Shown here: in pieces, positions 1 to 7,189 of the stretch | Layout: every line of letters begins with the position of its first letter | Position numbering within the stretch: position 1 is the first letter of the stretch | From: Pseudobacteriovorax antillogorgiicola | GTDB lineage: Bacteria > Bdellovibrionota_B > Oligoflexia > Oligoflexales > RGVZ01 | Length of the DNA: 14,866 nt | Reading direction: 5' to 3' | NCBI GenBank assembly: GCA_945897695.1 | Contig: CAMDGW010000043.1 | Coordinates: 1-14,866 of the forward strand | Translations under genes and position numbers: made by a program | The notes under the pieces: generated by a model | What the model saw: the letters and a program-made list of their open reading frames with translations, nothing else | Database searches by the model: none | Told to the model about the DNA's origin: nothing

Positions 1-168
1 GCTCTTAATATCGCAAGAACCCACGGCGTCATCAGCGCAAGCTTTCTTCAAAGACATCTTCAGATTGGTTACAATCGAGCAGCGAGAATTGTCGAGGGCA
101 TGGAGTTAAAAGGACTTGTTGCCAAAGCCGATGGGTCCAAACCACGCAAGTGGCTGGGTGGTCTCTAG
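1..168 (+). CDS. ftsK: DNA translocase FtsK/SpoIIIE, C-terminal gamma domain (5' end outside window)
   Basis: The first frame is open from base 1 to a TAG stop at 166-168 and gives 55 residues. They match the winged-helix gamma domain that ends FtsK/SpoIIIE translocases: ISASFLQRHLQIGYNRAARI, then a VEGME segment and ADGSKPRKWL. In the family this domain reads the KOPS/SRS polar sequences and, in FtsK, contacts XerD, so that the hexameric motor pumps chromosome ends through the closing septum. The motor and membrane domains must lie upstream of the window. The stop is only 3 bases from the stop of the convergent glycosyltransferase gene, and no terminator hairpin is visible between them. Identity as the gamma domain is secure; FtsK rather than a paralogous translocase is inferred. 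Confidence 0.9.
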   Translation, partial: ALNIARTHGVISASFLQRHLQIGYNRAARIVEGMELKGLVAKADGSKPRKWLGGL

Positions 169-171
169 GAT

Positions 172-1254
172 TTAGTGATCAGAGCTGACTGCCGAGAGCA
201 GTAGGCTAAGATTTTGACTCATCGTTTCAAGGGAAAATTCGGTTTTTGCAACCAGCGCACGCGACTGGCGTGTCTGAACCTGCTCGCCATGTGACTTCAA
301 AAGTTGGTCAAAGATAATGCCCGCTGCACCGTCATTGTCATAGTTGCCGTAGATTGATCCAAATTCAGGGCAAGTAAAAACGTCCCTGAGCGACCCAACC
401 TCCGTGGCCACCACGGGCGTCCCGCAAAGTAAAAACTCCTGGGCGACTCTACAGATGGCCTCACTTCCAAGACTTGAAATAACGCCAAGCGATACCTTTG
501 ACATCAGCTCAGCTACGTTACTTATTCGATCACATTGAATTTCAAAATCGGAAGAAGAAAGTCCTATTTCTTTAGCGTGCTCAAGTAGGTGAGTCATAGA
601 AAGGTTCGCTGGCAGCCCAACAATTCTGAGCTTTGGTCTTGCTGAGCCGTGTAACTCCGAAAGAGCGAGCACCCGAACAAAAAGCTGCATAAACTCACGA
701 TGACCCTTCACGGGGTCTAGGCGCCCAAAAATTAAAAGCTCTGGTCTTTCAGACCTGGCAATATCTTTGAATTCAAAAAATGATATATCAATGCCCAGAG
801 TCACAACATCGACTGGGCAATTAATCAACTCCCGGATGCCAGCCCCCACTGCTTGCGAAGGAACAATCACCTGGTCAACATGCAGGTGTCCAAGCCTTCT
901 CGTCGTGGACTGAATAGCGTTACTGCTATCAATTTTGTATCCGTGAAACCTTATAAGCCTGGATCGGCCTTTGAAAAAAAGGGCTGACGTTGTTTCAGGT
1001 CCGCCATAGGTGAAAATCACGTCTGGTGAAAACTCTTTTGCAATTGCGGCAAGACGCGAATAGCGCCCTGGCCCGAAGCTTTCGGTCGGTTTAACTTCAA
1101 ATCCGCTTGTCTTAAATCGACCCTCAATTGGGCTGTCTATCAAACAAGTCACCAACGAATCTGCGCCTAGCATGCGGGCGGCCTTTGCAGTGCTAAGGGC
1201 ATACTCGCTAATAGCACTGTTCCATCTGTTTGAGATTAAATGCCAGACCTTCAT
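172..1254 (-). CDS. Family 4 glycosyltransferase (GT-B fold)
   Basis: A 360-residue protein with the layout of a GT4 glycosyltransferase, which moves a sugar from a nucleotide-sugar donor to a growing glycan at the cytoplasmic face of the inner membrane. The N-terminal acceptor half begins MKVWHLISN. The C-terminal donor half starts near LLIFGRLDPVKGHREF and contains a clear EX7E motif (E265 and E273, within SEAICRVAQE), followed by LLCGTPVVATEVGSLRDVF. These are hallmarks of retaining GT4 enzymes. Its ATG overlaps the TGA of the upstream GT2 gene (ATGA at 1251-1254), so the two are probably translationally coupled and act on the same glycan. Donor and acceptor sugars cannot be told from sequence. 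An LPS-core or surface-polysaccharide role is inferred from the WaaE-like partner. Confidence 0.85.
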   Translation of the reverse strand: MKVWHLISNRWNSAISEYALSTAKAARMLGADSLVTCLIDSPIEGRFKTSGFEVKPTESFGPGRYSRLAAIAKEFSPDVIFTYGGPETTSALFFKGRSRLIRFHGYKIDSSNAIQSTTRRLGHLHVDQVIVPSQAVGAGIRELINCPVDVVTLGIDISFFEFKDIARSERPELLIFGRLDPVKGHREFMQLFVRVLALSELHGSARPKLRIVGLPANLSMTHLLEHAKEIGLSSSDFEIQCDRISNVAELMSKVSLGVISSLGSEAICRVAQEFLLCGTPVVATEVGSLRDVFTCPEFGSIYGNYDNDGAAGIIFDQLLKSHGEQVQTRQSRALVAKTEFSLETMSQNLSLLLSAVSSDH

Positions 1255-2021
1255 TTGTTACCTGCAGCATCCCGGTACAGTTCGCGAAGCTTCGCGTATT
1301 TTACAAATCCATAAAAACTTCCAAAAAGCGCCCAGAGAAATCCAGGCCAACCATCCAGCACGCCCAGCTTTAAAAAATAACGAGTAAAAAAATCTATCGG
1401 CAATCGAAGGGCCAAGACCACTTCAGGAGGACAGGCTTTGTGAGCATCAAAACGAGTTTTAGCCATCATTGATGTGTATCGATTAAATCTTGAAAAGTAG
1501 TCATCCAAATCATAATAGCTCCAATGCCAAAGAGTGCCGCGCAATGGTTCAATCGTTGCCGTCACCTTGAAAAAAAGTTTTTCGTGAATCTCATTTTGGT
1601 AGCGCGCTGTTTTTGATTGAAAAAGCCGCACAATCCGCTCCATGGATCGCCCGTGGCTCAGAGGTTTGCCTTGGAACACCAGGCGTCTTTTCAAAGAATA
1701 TGCTTTGCTTTCATGTGGCTCCACCGAGGACACGCGAATTATGTCACTCCACAAATCAGCGTCCGGGCGCTCGTCGGCATCTAAACACAACGTCCACGGC
1801 CTCGTGGCTTGCTCCATCGCAAAGTTTTTTTGTGACGCGTAGTCATCAAAGCTACGAATAAAAACTTTTGCGCCGAAAGATTCGGCCAGGCTCACCGTAC
1901 CGTCCGTGCTACCGCTATCGACCAAAACGATCTCAGCCCCCTTCGGAATATCCGGAAGGAGGCTAGTGAGATTTCGTGATTCATTTAAAGTGATGATCAC
2001 AACAGACAAGTTGTGAGCCAT
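1251..2021 (-). CDS. Family 2 glycosyltransferase, WaaE/KdtX-like
   Basis: With the start chosen here the protein is 256 residues. It is a GT-A fold family 2 transferase: LSVVIITLNE at the N-terminus, the nucleotide-binding VDSGSTDGT around D35, and the metal-binding DxD in CLDADERPD (D81-D83). The QKNFAMEQA stretch, the central RLFQSK region followed by an EIHEKL segment, and the hydrophobic C-terminal part (LPIDFFTRYFLKLG onward) resemble the WaaE/KdtX group that adds a hexose to the LPS inner core. The frame is open further, to an ATG at 2063, giving 270 residues. That start lies inside the upstream gene and has no Shine-Dalgarno, and the family normally starts just before the LSVVI strand, so the ATG at 2021 is preferred. 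The gene overlaps the downstream GT4 gene by ATGA. The LPS-core role is inferred from similarity. Confidence 0.85.
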   Translation of the reverse strand: MAHNLSVVIITLNESRNLTSLLPDIPKGAEIVLVDSGSTDGTVSLAESFGAKVFIRSFDDYASQKNFAMEQATRPWTLCLDADERPDADLWSDIIRVSSVEPHESKAYSLKRRLVFQGKPLSHGRSMERIVRLFQSKTARYQNEIHEKLFFKVTATIEPLRGTLWHWSYYDLDDYFSRFNRYTSMMAKTRFDAHKACPPEVVLALRLPIDFFTRYFLKLGVLDGWPGFLWALFGSFYGFVKYAKLRELYRDAAGNK

Positions 2022-2038
2022 GCTTTCAGCAGTTATTC

Positions 2039-2386
2039 CTAATTTGAGAACGATGCCGCCCATTGCAGATTACTCGAGCGACTGTCAATGTTAACGATGA
2101 CGGGATATCCTTTGCGAACTGTTTGAGTTGCATTGGTGACCGCGATGACTGCGAAATTTCCGCGTCTTTTGACAATTCGGCCCGCGGCTATGGGCCGGGC
2201 TTTTTCATCAAGAATGCGTACATGATCGCCTACAATTCCATCTTCTAGCTTGACAACACAGCGCTCGCCGTTGCCAGCACAGCTGTAAACAGTAGCTGCT
2301 TCAACCGCGCCTGCCAACATGAATCCTGTTACAAACGTGAAAGCAAACGCTTTCAGTTTACGACTATTTGTCCAAAATGTTTTCAT
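2039..2386 (-). CDS. Small exported protein of unknown function
   Basis: I do not recognise the family. The protein starts MKTFWTNSRKLKAFAFTF and has a typical Sec signal peptide: a positively charged N-region, a hydrophobic core to about residue 27, and a probable signal peptidase I site after A30 (VEA/ATV). The mature part is about 85 residues with two cysteines, C36 and C43, that could form a disulfide. A basic, beta-rich stretch follows (GDHVRILDEKARPIAAGRIV, then KRRGNFAVIAV). That stretch recalls small SAF/FlgA-like beta domains only loosely. An in-frame ATG at 2407 would add seven residues; the start at 2386 is preferred because a G-run precedes it by 6 bases and it gives a cleaner signal peptide. 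It is the first gene of a minus-strand group with the two glycosyltransferases and ends 17 bases before the preferred GT2 start. Confidence 0.65.
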   Translation of the reverse strand: MKTFWTNSRKLKAFAFTFVTGFMLAGAVEAATVYSCAGNGERCVVKLEDGIVGDHVRILDEKARPIAAGRIVKRRGNFAVIAVTNATQTVRKGYPVIVNIDSRSSNLQWAASFSN

Positions 2387-2436
2387 AACCAACCCCCGAA
2401 TCAGCATTCCGCAAAAAAACCAACATCAGCGTCTCG

Positions 2437-2466
2437 CTTCACTATTTGAAGAGTCTCAATTGAGAC
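2437..2466. repeat. Two adjacent inverted repeats in the divergent intergenic region
   Basis: CTTCA-CTATT-TGAAG occupies 2437-2451. The perfect 14-base palindrome GTCTCAATTGAGAC follows at 2453-2466. They lie between the start of the small exported-protein gene (minus) and gcvT (plus). A palindrome of this kind without a T-run fits a dimeric regulator's operator better than a terminator, but no regulator is identified. The rest of the 2408-2650 interval shows only the possible gcvT promoter listed separately. Confidence 0.4.
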
Positions 2467-2573
2467 CGCCCTCTCCACGGCAAATGCAATGCCCATACCA
2501 GAAGTGTTGGCTAATCTTTACGCTGTGTTACGGCACGGTAGATGTCGGCCCTCCCACCAACTTGTCTGGTTCA

Positions 2574-2602
2574 TTGACAGTGGGTGGCACCTACCTTAAA
2601 GT
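2574..2602 (+). promoter_or_regulatory. Possible sigma-70 type promoter for gcvT
   Basis: A perfect TTGACA -35 hexamer lies at 2574-2579. After 17 bases comes TAAAGT at 2597-2602, a 4/6 match to the -10 consensus. Transcription would begin near 2609 and leave a leader of roughly 40 bases before the GTG start at 2651. The -10 is weak, so this is a candidate only. I see no glycine-riboswitch aptamer upstream. Confidence 0.4.
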
Positions 2603-2634
2603 CCTGTATTGCCAAATATTTTCCTCTACTGCCT

Positions 2635-2645
2635 GGAGGCTAGGA
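2635..2645 (+). promoter_or_regulatory. Ribosome binding site deciding the gcvT start
   Basis: GGAGG at 2635-2639 and AGGA at 2642-2645 lie 11 and 5 bases before a GTG at 2651. The alternative in-frame TTG at 2609 has no comparable site and would add 14 residues not expected in the family. Confidence 0.6.
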
Positions 2646-2650
2646 CCCCT

Positions 2651-3772
2651 GTGACGATCTCTTCAAACCAAAACCACAAGACCCCGCTCTACGATGCTCA
2701 CGTTGCACAAAAGGCTAAGATGATTCCTTTTGGCGGCTGGGTAATGCCCGTCAGTTACGAAGGAGTTCTCGCCGAACATAAAACTGTTCGGGACGCGTGT
2801 GGTATTTTTGACGTTAGCCACATGGGAGAGGTGCTGGTCAAGGGACCTGATGCTGCTAAATTCTTACAGTGGCTAACCATTAACGACATCAATAAGCTCA
2901 AAACAGGTGGCGGCCAATACAGCGCACTTTTAAATGATCGTGGCGGAATGATTGACGACCTCATCATCTATCGCCTAGGGGATAACGAATTTTTTATTTG
3001 TATCAATGCTTCAAACCGCGACAAAGACTTTTCTTGGATTAAGCAAAAATCTGCAGCCTACGACGTGGTCGTAACCAACGAATCGGATGCTTGGGCACAG
3101 ATTGCTATTCAAGGGCCAAGGTCCACTGACGTCTTGGCAACATTGCTGACCCCTGCTGATGCCGCAATGATGCGAACCCTTCCGTACACCAATATCGCTC
3201 CGGTTACTATCTCTGGGAAACCCTCGCTCCTTGCTCGCACAGGATACACCGGTGAATTTGGTTATGAAATTTACGTACCTGCTTCCGTTGCGCAAAATGC
3301 TTGGATGGCGCTTCTTGAGCAATCTTCAAAATTTGGCGTTAAACCAATTGGACTTGGTGCCCGCGACACCCTAAGGCTAGAAGCTTGCTACCTGCTTTAC
3401 GGTAACGACATGAATGATGACGTCACCCCCCTTGAGGCTGGTATCAGCTGGGCCACAAAAATCGACAAAGGTGACTTTATTGGAAGAGCCGCGTTGATCA
3501 GTCAAAAGACGTCTGGACTCAAGCGTCAAATGGTTGCTTTCAAAATGCTCGAAGACGGCATCCCACGACACGGAATGAAGATTTTCCATGGCGACACGGA
3601 GACTGGGGTGGTGACAAGTGGCTCTGTACTCCCGACTGTCGGCGGCGCTGGTGGTATGGCTTTGGTTTCCACAACCCTAAAAGAGGGTGACGACTTTTTC
3701 GTAGATATCCGCGGAGCAAAAAAGCGTGCTAAAATCGTAAAGCGCCCGCTTTATGCGGCGCGGACAAAATAA
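2651..3772 (+). CDS. gcvT: Aminomethyltransferase, glycine cleavage system T protein
   Basis: GcvT takes the aminomethyl group from the lipoyl arm of GcvH, releases ammonia and passes the methylene to tetrahydrofolate. From the GTG start it is 373 residues, close to the usual ~365. Diagnostic segments are present: FGGWVMPVSYEGVLAEH near residue 27, GIFDVSHMGEV at 51-61, GGMIDDLIIY with the paired aspartates D102/D103 (the family's catalytic Asp lies here), YTGEFGYEIYVPA, and IGLGARDTLRLEAC near residue 232, followed by the small C-terminal barrel. A TTG start at 2609 is possible but lacks a ribosome site. gcvH follows after 34 bases on the same strand, so the two form an operon. gcvP lies on the opposite strand, unlike the common gcvTHP order. 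Confidence 0.97.
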   Translation: MTISSNQNHKTPLYDAHVAQKAKMIPFGGWVMPVSYEGVLAEHKTVRDACGIFDVSHMGEVLVKGPDAAKFLQWLTINDINKLKTGGGQYSALLNDRGGMIDDLIIYRLGDNEFFICINASNRDKDFSWIKQKSAAYDVVVTNESDAWAQIAIQGPRSTDVLATLLTPADAAMMRTLPYTNIAPVTISGKPSLLARTGYTGEFGYEIYVPASVAQNAWMALLEQSSKFGVKPIGLGARDTLRLEACYLLYGNDMNDDVTPLEAGISWATKIDKGDFIGRAALISQKTSGLKRQMVAFKMLEDGIPRHGMKIFHGDTETGVVTSGSVLPTVGGAGGMALVSTTLKEGDDFFVDIRGAKKRAKIVKRPLYAARTK

Positions 3773-3806
3773 TAAACCAATACCTTTTTTGAAGGAGTTA
3801 CGATAA

Positions 3807-4187
3807 ATGGAATTTCCAAAAAACTTTAAGTACACAAAAGATCACGAATGGATTGAAGCGCAAGGAAGCACGGGCACTATCGGTGTTACAGCATATGCGG
3901 TGGAGCAGCTTGGTGATATTGTTCACATTGATCTGCCAGATGCTGGAAAAACTTATAAGGCGGGTGACTCTTTTGGAACAATCGAATCAACCAAAACCGT
4001 AAGCGACCTCTACATGCCAGTTGCTGGAAAAATAACGGCCGTAAACGCAAGCCTTAAAGGAGCACCCGAAAGCTTACAGGGTGACACCTATAAAAATGGC
4101 TGGCTTGTCAAAATCGAAATGACAAATCCCGCTGATGCCGCAAAGCTATTGGATGCTTCAGCCTACGAGGCGTTCATCAAAGAATAA
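3807..4187 (+). CDS. gcvH: Glycine cleavage system H protein (lipoyl carrier)
   Basis: This 126-residue lipoyl carrier shuttles the aminomethyl and dithiol intermediates between the P, T and L proteins in the cytoplasm. It opens with the family signature FPKNFKYTKDHEWIE and IGVTAYAVEQLGDIV, and has the lipoylation motif GTIESTKTVSDLYMPVAGKI, in which K63 is the expected lipoyl-lysine. Most relatives have ESVK, so the threonine before K63 is a mild variation. Its length and the C-terminal LLDASAYEAFI are normal. A strong Shine-Dalgarno, AAGGAG at 3792-3797, lies 9 bases before the ATG. It is second in the gcvT-gcvH operon and is followed immediately by the hairpin at 4197-4232. Confidence 0.97.
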   Translation: MEFPKNFKYTKDHEWIEAQGSTGTIGVTAYAVEQLGDIVHIDLPDAGKTYKAGDSFGTIESTKTVSDLYMPVAGKITAVNASLKGAPESLQGDTYKNGWLVKIEMTNPADAAKLLDASAYEAFIKE

Positions 4188-4196
4188 AATATTGAA

Positions 4197-4232
4197 AACT
4201 AAAAGCCCCGAGTCACCTCGGGGCTTTTAGTT
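4197..4232. terminator. Bidirectional Rho-independent terminator between gcvH and gcvP
   Basis: A perfect 16-base-pair stem (4197-4212 with 4217-4232) closes a TCAC loop. The core is GCCCCGAG/CTCGGGGC, flanked by A-runs on one side and T-runs on the other. Either strand therefore reads a GC-rich hairpin followed by TTTTAGTT. It lies 9 bases after the gcvH stop and 18 bases after the gcvP stop, and can end both convergent transcripts. Confidence 0.92.
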
Positions 4233-4250
4233 ATATGTGGCCTAAACGTC

Positions 4251-7118
4251 CTACGTGTAAGACGAAATATCTGGGCAGGTACAAACTAAATTTCTGTCGC
4301 CATACGCGTTATCGATTCGTGCTACAGGCGGCCAAAACTTGCGCTCTTTTGTCCACGGGGCAGGGAAAGCTGCCTCCTCCCTTGAATAAGGGCGATCCCA
4401 TGATTCTGCTGTCACAGCACTTGCCGTGTGTGGGGCAAGTTTTAATGGATTATTTACCTTGTCCCAGACACCGGAGCCAATTTTGTCGATTTCCTTTTTG
4501 ATGGAAATCATTGCGTCACAGAAGCGGTCTAGCTCCAATTTGCTTTCACTTTCGGTAGGCTCAATCATTAGCGTGCCGGCGACTGGAAAAGACACCGTTG
4601 GCGCATGAAAACCATAGTCCATGAGGCGTTTTGCAATGTCTTCTACTTCAACACCGGTGGTGGCCTTAAACCCCCTGATATCAATAATACACTCGTGAGC
4701 CACGAGTCCATTTTGACCTTTGTAAAGAACTGGAAAGTGCGGGTCTAGGCGCTGGGCCATGTAGTTGGCATTCATGATAGCCGTTTCGGTGGCAAGCTTT
4801 AGACCGTCTTGGCCCATCATACGAATATACATCCAAGAGATTGGAAGAATGCTAGCGCTTCCCCAAGGGGCGGCAGAGACCGCCGTTGATGCTTGCGCGC
4901 CTCCTGTTTTCACCAAGGGGTGTCCCGGAAGAAATGGTGCCAAGTGTTTGGCAACACCGATGGGGCCCATGCCGGGGCCACCGCCACCGTGAGGAATGCA
5001 GAATGTTTTATGCAAGTTTAAGTGACAAACATCTGGACCGAAGTCTCCTGGGCGGCAAAGACCCACTTGAGCATTCATGTTCGCACCGTCCATATAGACC
5101 TGGCCACCGTGTTTGTGAATAACCTCACACACTTCACGGATACCTTCTTCAAAAACGCCGTGTGTTGAAGGGTATGTGACCATCAAAGCAGCCAAACTCT
5201 GGGAATGTTCCTCAGCTTTTTTCTGAAGATCAGCAATATCGATATTGCCATCTTTGTCACAGCCAATAATAACAATCTTCATGCCAGCTAAGGCTGCACT
5301 TGCTGGGTTTGTGCCGTGGGCTGACTGAGGGATCAAACAGGTATTTCTATGGCCCTGACCTTTAGACTTTAGATAGGCTCTAATCGTCAAAAGGCCGGCA
5401 TACTCTCCTTGGCTTCCACTATTTGGCTGCAAACTTATCGCGTTAAAGCCCGTGATCTCGCAAAGCCAATTTTCTAGCAAAGTAAACATTTCTGTATAGC
5501 CTGCTGCCTGATCGCGAGGAGCAAAGGGATGCAGACCGCCAAACTCACGCCATGTTACGGGATATAACTCCGCAGCAGCGTTTAGTTTCATTGTACAAGA
5601 GCCCAAAGGGATCATGCTTGTTGTCAGAGACAAGTCCTTCGCCTCAAGGCCTCGAATATAGCGCATCAAATCCGTTTCGCTTTTGTGTTTTGAAAAAATC
5701 GTGTGTGTTAGTGGCTTAGACTTTCGCGAAAGCTCAGAAGGGATTGCTCTCTTAGCCAACGCCGCCAAGCTTTCCAGAGAATCACTAACCCCGAATACAA
5801 CAAGAAGATCTTTAAGATCGGCAGATGACACCGTTTCATCAAACGAAACAGAGATTATTCCAGATAAATCTGTTCTTAAATTTATTTCTTTTGCTGCGGC
5901 TGCCTTTATCAGCGCATCCTTCTTTGTTGAATCAACCACGACAGCAACCGTGTCAAAGAACTGATCGCTTGCTAGCTTATAACCGGACTTTAAGAGGCCT
6001 GCTGCAAACAGGGTAGCACCAGCATGGGTTTTTTCTGCAATTTCCGTTAACCCTTCTGGTCCGTGATAGCAGGCGTACATACTTGCCATAATCGCTAGCA
6101 ACACCTGTGCTGTGCAGATATTGCTGGTCGCCTTTTCACGTCGAATGTGTTGCTCTCTTGTTTGCAAAGCAAGGCGTATGGCGTTACGTCCTTCTTTGTC
6201 TTTTGAAACGCCAACGATCCTTCCGGGTAGGCGCCGCTTGTGCTCATCGGCAGTCGCCATAAACCCTGCATGAGGCCCGCCGTAGCCCATGGGGACACCA
6301 AACCTTTGGGAGTTGCCTACTGCGATATCTGCACCCAGCGCACCAGGAGACTCTAAGATCACAAGCCCCAGAATGTCACACGCTAGGGTTACGATCAGAG
6401 ATTTAGCCTTGCATTTACTAACGAGGTCTTTGTATTTGATAAGACCGCCGTTGGTGCAAGGGTATTGAAACAATGCCCCAAAAAATTCAACCGACGGGGA
6501 AAATGTCGATGCCTCGCCAACAACGACTGTCACACCAACAGGCTCGGCCCGAGTCTTCACAAGCTCAATAACTTGGGGGTGGCAGGAGTCGGCTACAAAA
6601 TAATTGTTCGCCTCATCTCGATCTTTGGCAGAAAAGCTCATCATCATGGCCTCGGCCGCCGCCGTAGCCTCATCAAGTAGGCTTGAGTTGGCAACCGGAA
6701 GACCGGTCAATTCAACAACCATAGTCTGAAAGTTTAGCAGTGCTTCCAAACGTCCCTGGCTGATTTCGGCCTGATAGGGCGTATACTGTGTGTACCAACC
6801 TGGATTTTCAAGAATATTTCTTTGAATAACTGGCGGCACTAGAGTTCCGCCGTATCCACAACCTATATAGCTGCGCCAAATTTTATTTTTCCCTGCGATT
6901 ACTTTTAGAAGAGCCAAAGCTTCATGCTCTGTGGCAGCTGGCGGCAAATCAAGATTTCTACTGAAGCGTATGGACTTTGGAACCGCTTTGTTAGCTAAGT
7001 CATCGAGGCTTGATGCGCCAAGAGCTGACAGCAGTTCTTTTGTTTCTGATGTTGTTGGCCCCAAATGGCGATCTGAAAATTTTCTTGAACTGGAGAATTT
7101 AGAAAGAGTATCGCTCAT
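4251..7118 (-). CDS. gcvP: Glycine dehydrogenase (decarboxylating), P protein, single-chain form
   Basis: The P protein is PLP-dependent. It decarboxylates glycine and transfers the aminomethyl group to lipoyl-GcvH. At 955 residues from the chosen start it is the full fused form (E. coli is about 957), not split GcvPA/GcvPB. The N-terminal half begins FSDRHLGP and includes YIGCGYGGTLVPPVI, NPGWYTQYTPYQAEISQGRL and GVPMGYGGPHAGF. The C-terminal half holds the PLP lysine in HLNLHKTFCIPHGGGGPGMG (K704 with this start). The ATG at 7118 is preferred because GGAG at 7127-7130 lies 8 bases upstream. The GTG at 7133 would add five residues but has no ribosome site. It lies 71 bases after rapZ on the same strand with no evident terminator between, and converges on gcvTH. 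Confidence 0.97.
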   Translation of the reverse strand: MSDTLSKFSSSRKFSDRHLGPTTSETKELLSALGASSLDDLANKAVPKSIRFSRNLDLPPAATEHEALALLKVIAGKNKIWRSYIGCGYGGTLVPPVIQRNILENPGWYTQYTPYQAEISQGRLEALLNFQTMVVELTGLPVANSSLLDEATAAAEAMMMSFSAKDRDEANNYFVADSCHPQVIELVKTRAEPVGVTVVVGEASTFSPSVEFFGALFQYPCTNGGLIKYKDLVSKCKAKSLIVTLACDILGLVILESPGALGADIAVGNSQRFGVPMGYGGPHAGFMATADEHKRRLPGRIVGVSKDKEGRNAIRLALQTREQHIRREKATSNICTAQVLLAIMASMYACYHGPEGLTEIAEKTHAGATLFAAGLLKSGYKLASDQFFDTVAVVVDSTKKDALIKAAAAKEINLRTDLSGIISVSFDETVSSADLKDLLVVFGVSDSLESLAALAKRAIPSELSRKSKPLTHTIFSKHKSETDLMRYIRGLEAKDLSLTTSMIPLGSCTMKLNAAAELYPVTWREFGGLHPFAPRDQAAGYTEMFTLLENWLCEITGFNAISLQPNSGSQGEYAGLLTIRAYLKSKGQGHRNTCLIPQSAHGTNPASAALAGMKIVIIGCDKDGNIDIADLQKKAEEHSQSLAALMVTYPSTHGVFEEGIREVCEVIHKHGGQVYMDGANMNAQVGLCRPGDFGPDVCHLNLHKTFCIPHGGGGPGMGPIGVAKHLAPFLPGHPLVKTGGAQASTAVSAAPWGSASILPISWMYIRMMGQDGLKLATETAIMNANYMAQRLDPHFPVLYKGQNGLVAHECIIDIRGFKATTGVEVEDIAKRLMDYGFHAPTVSFPVAGTLMIEPTESESKLELDRFCDAMISIKKEIDKIGSGVWDKVNNPLKLAPHTASAVTAESWDRPYSREEAAFPAPWTKERKFWPPVARIDNAYGDRNLVCTCPDISSYT

Positions 7119-7189
7119 AACGCTGGCTCCCACCGATAATAGATGAAGCCAAATCTTAGCGTTTTTTCTTAGTTATTTCAGGTTAAAAA

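Noticed and set aside
2585..2600. Sigma-54 promoter (TGGCAC) before gcvT
   Set aside because: TGGCAC is present at 2585-2590, but the -12 GC expected at the fixed spacing is AA, so the essential second half is missing.
2408..2650. Glycine riboswitch before gcvT
   Set aside because: The conserved aptamer elements expected for a glycine riboswitch (a GGAGAG-type strand and its pairing partner with the CCGAAGG-type core) are not visible on the + strand, and the leader from the likely promoter is only about 40 bases.
2609..2650. TTG start for gcvT at 2609
   Set aside because: No ribosome site precedes it and the added residues do not resemble GcvT; GTG at 2651 has GGAGG and AGGA in good positions.
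2319..2654. Plus-strand open frame of 111 codons overlapping the exported-protein gene
   Set aside because: It crosses the reverse strand of a signal-peptide gene and the intergenic region, has no recognisable domain and no ribosome site.
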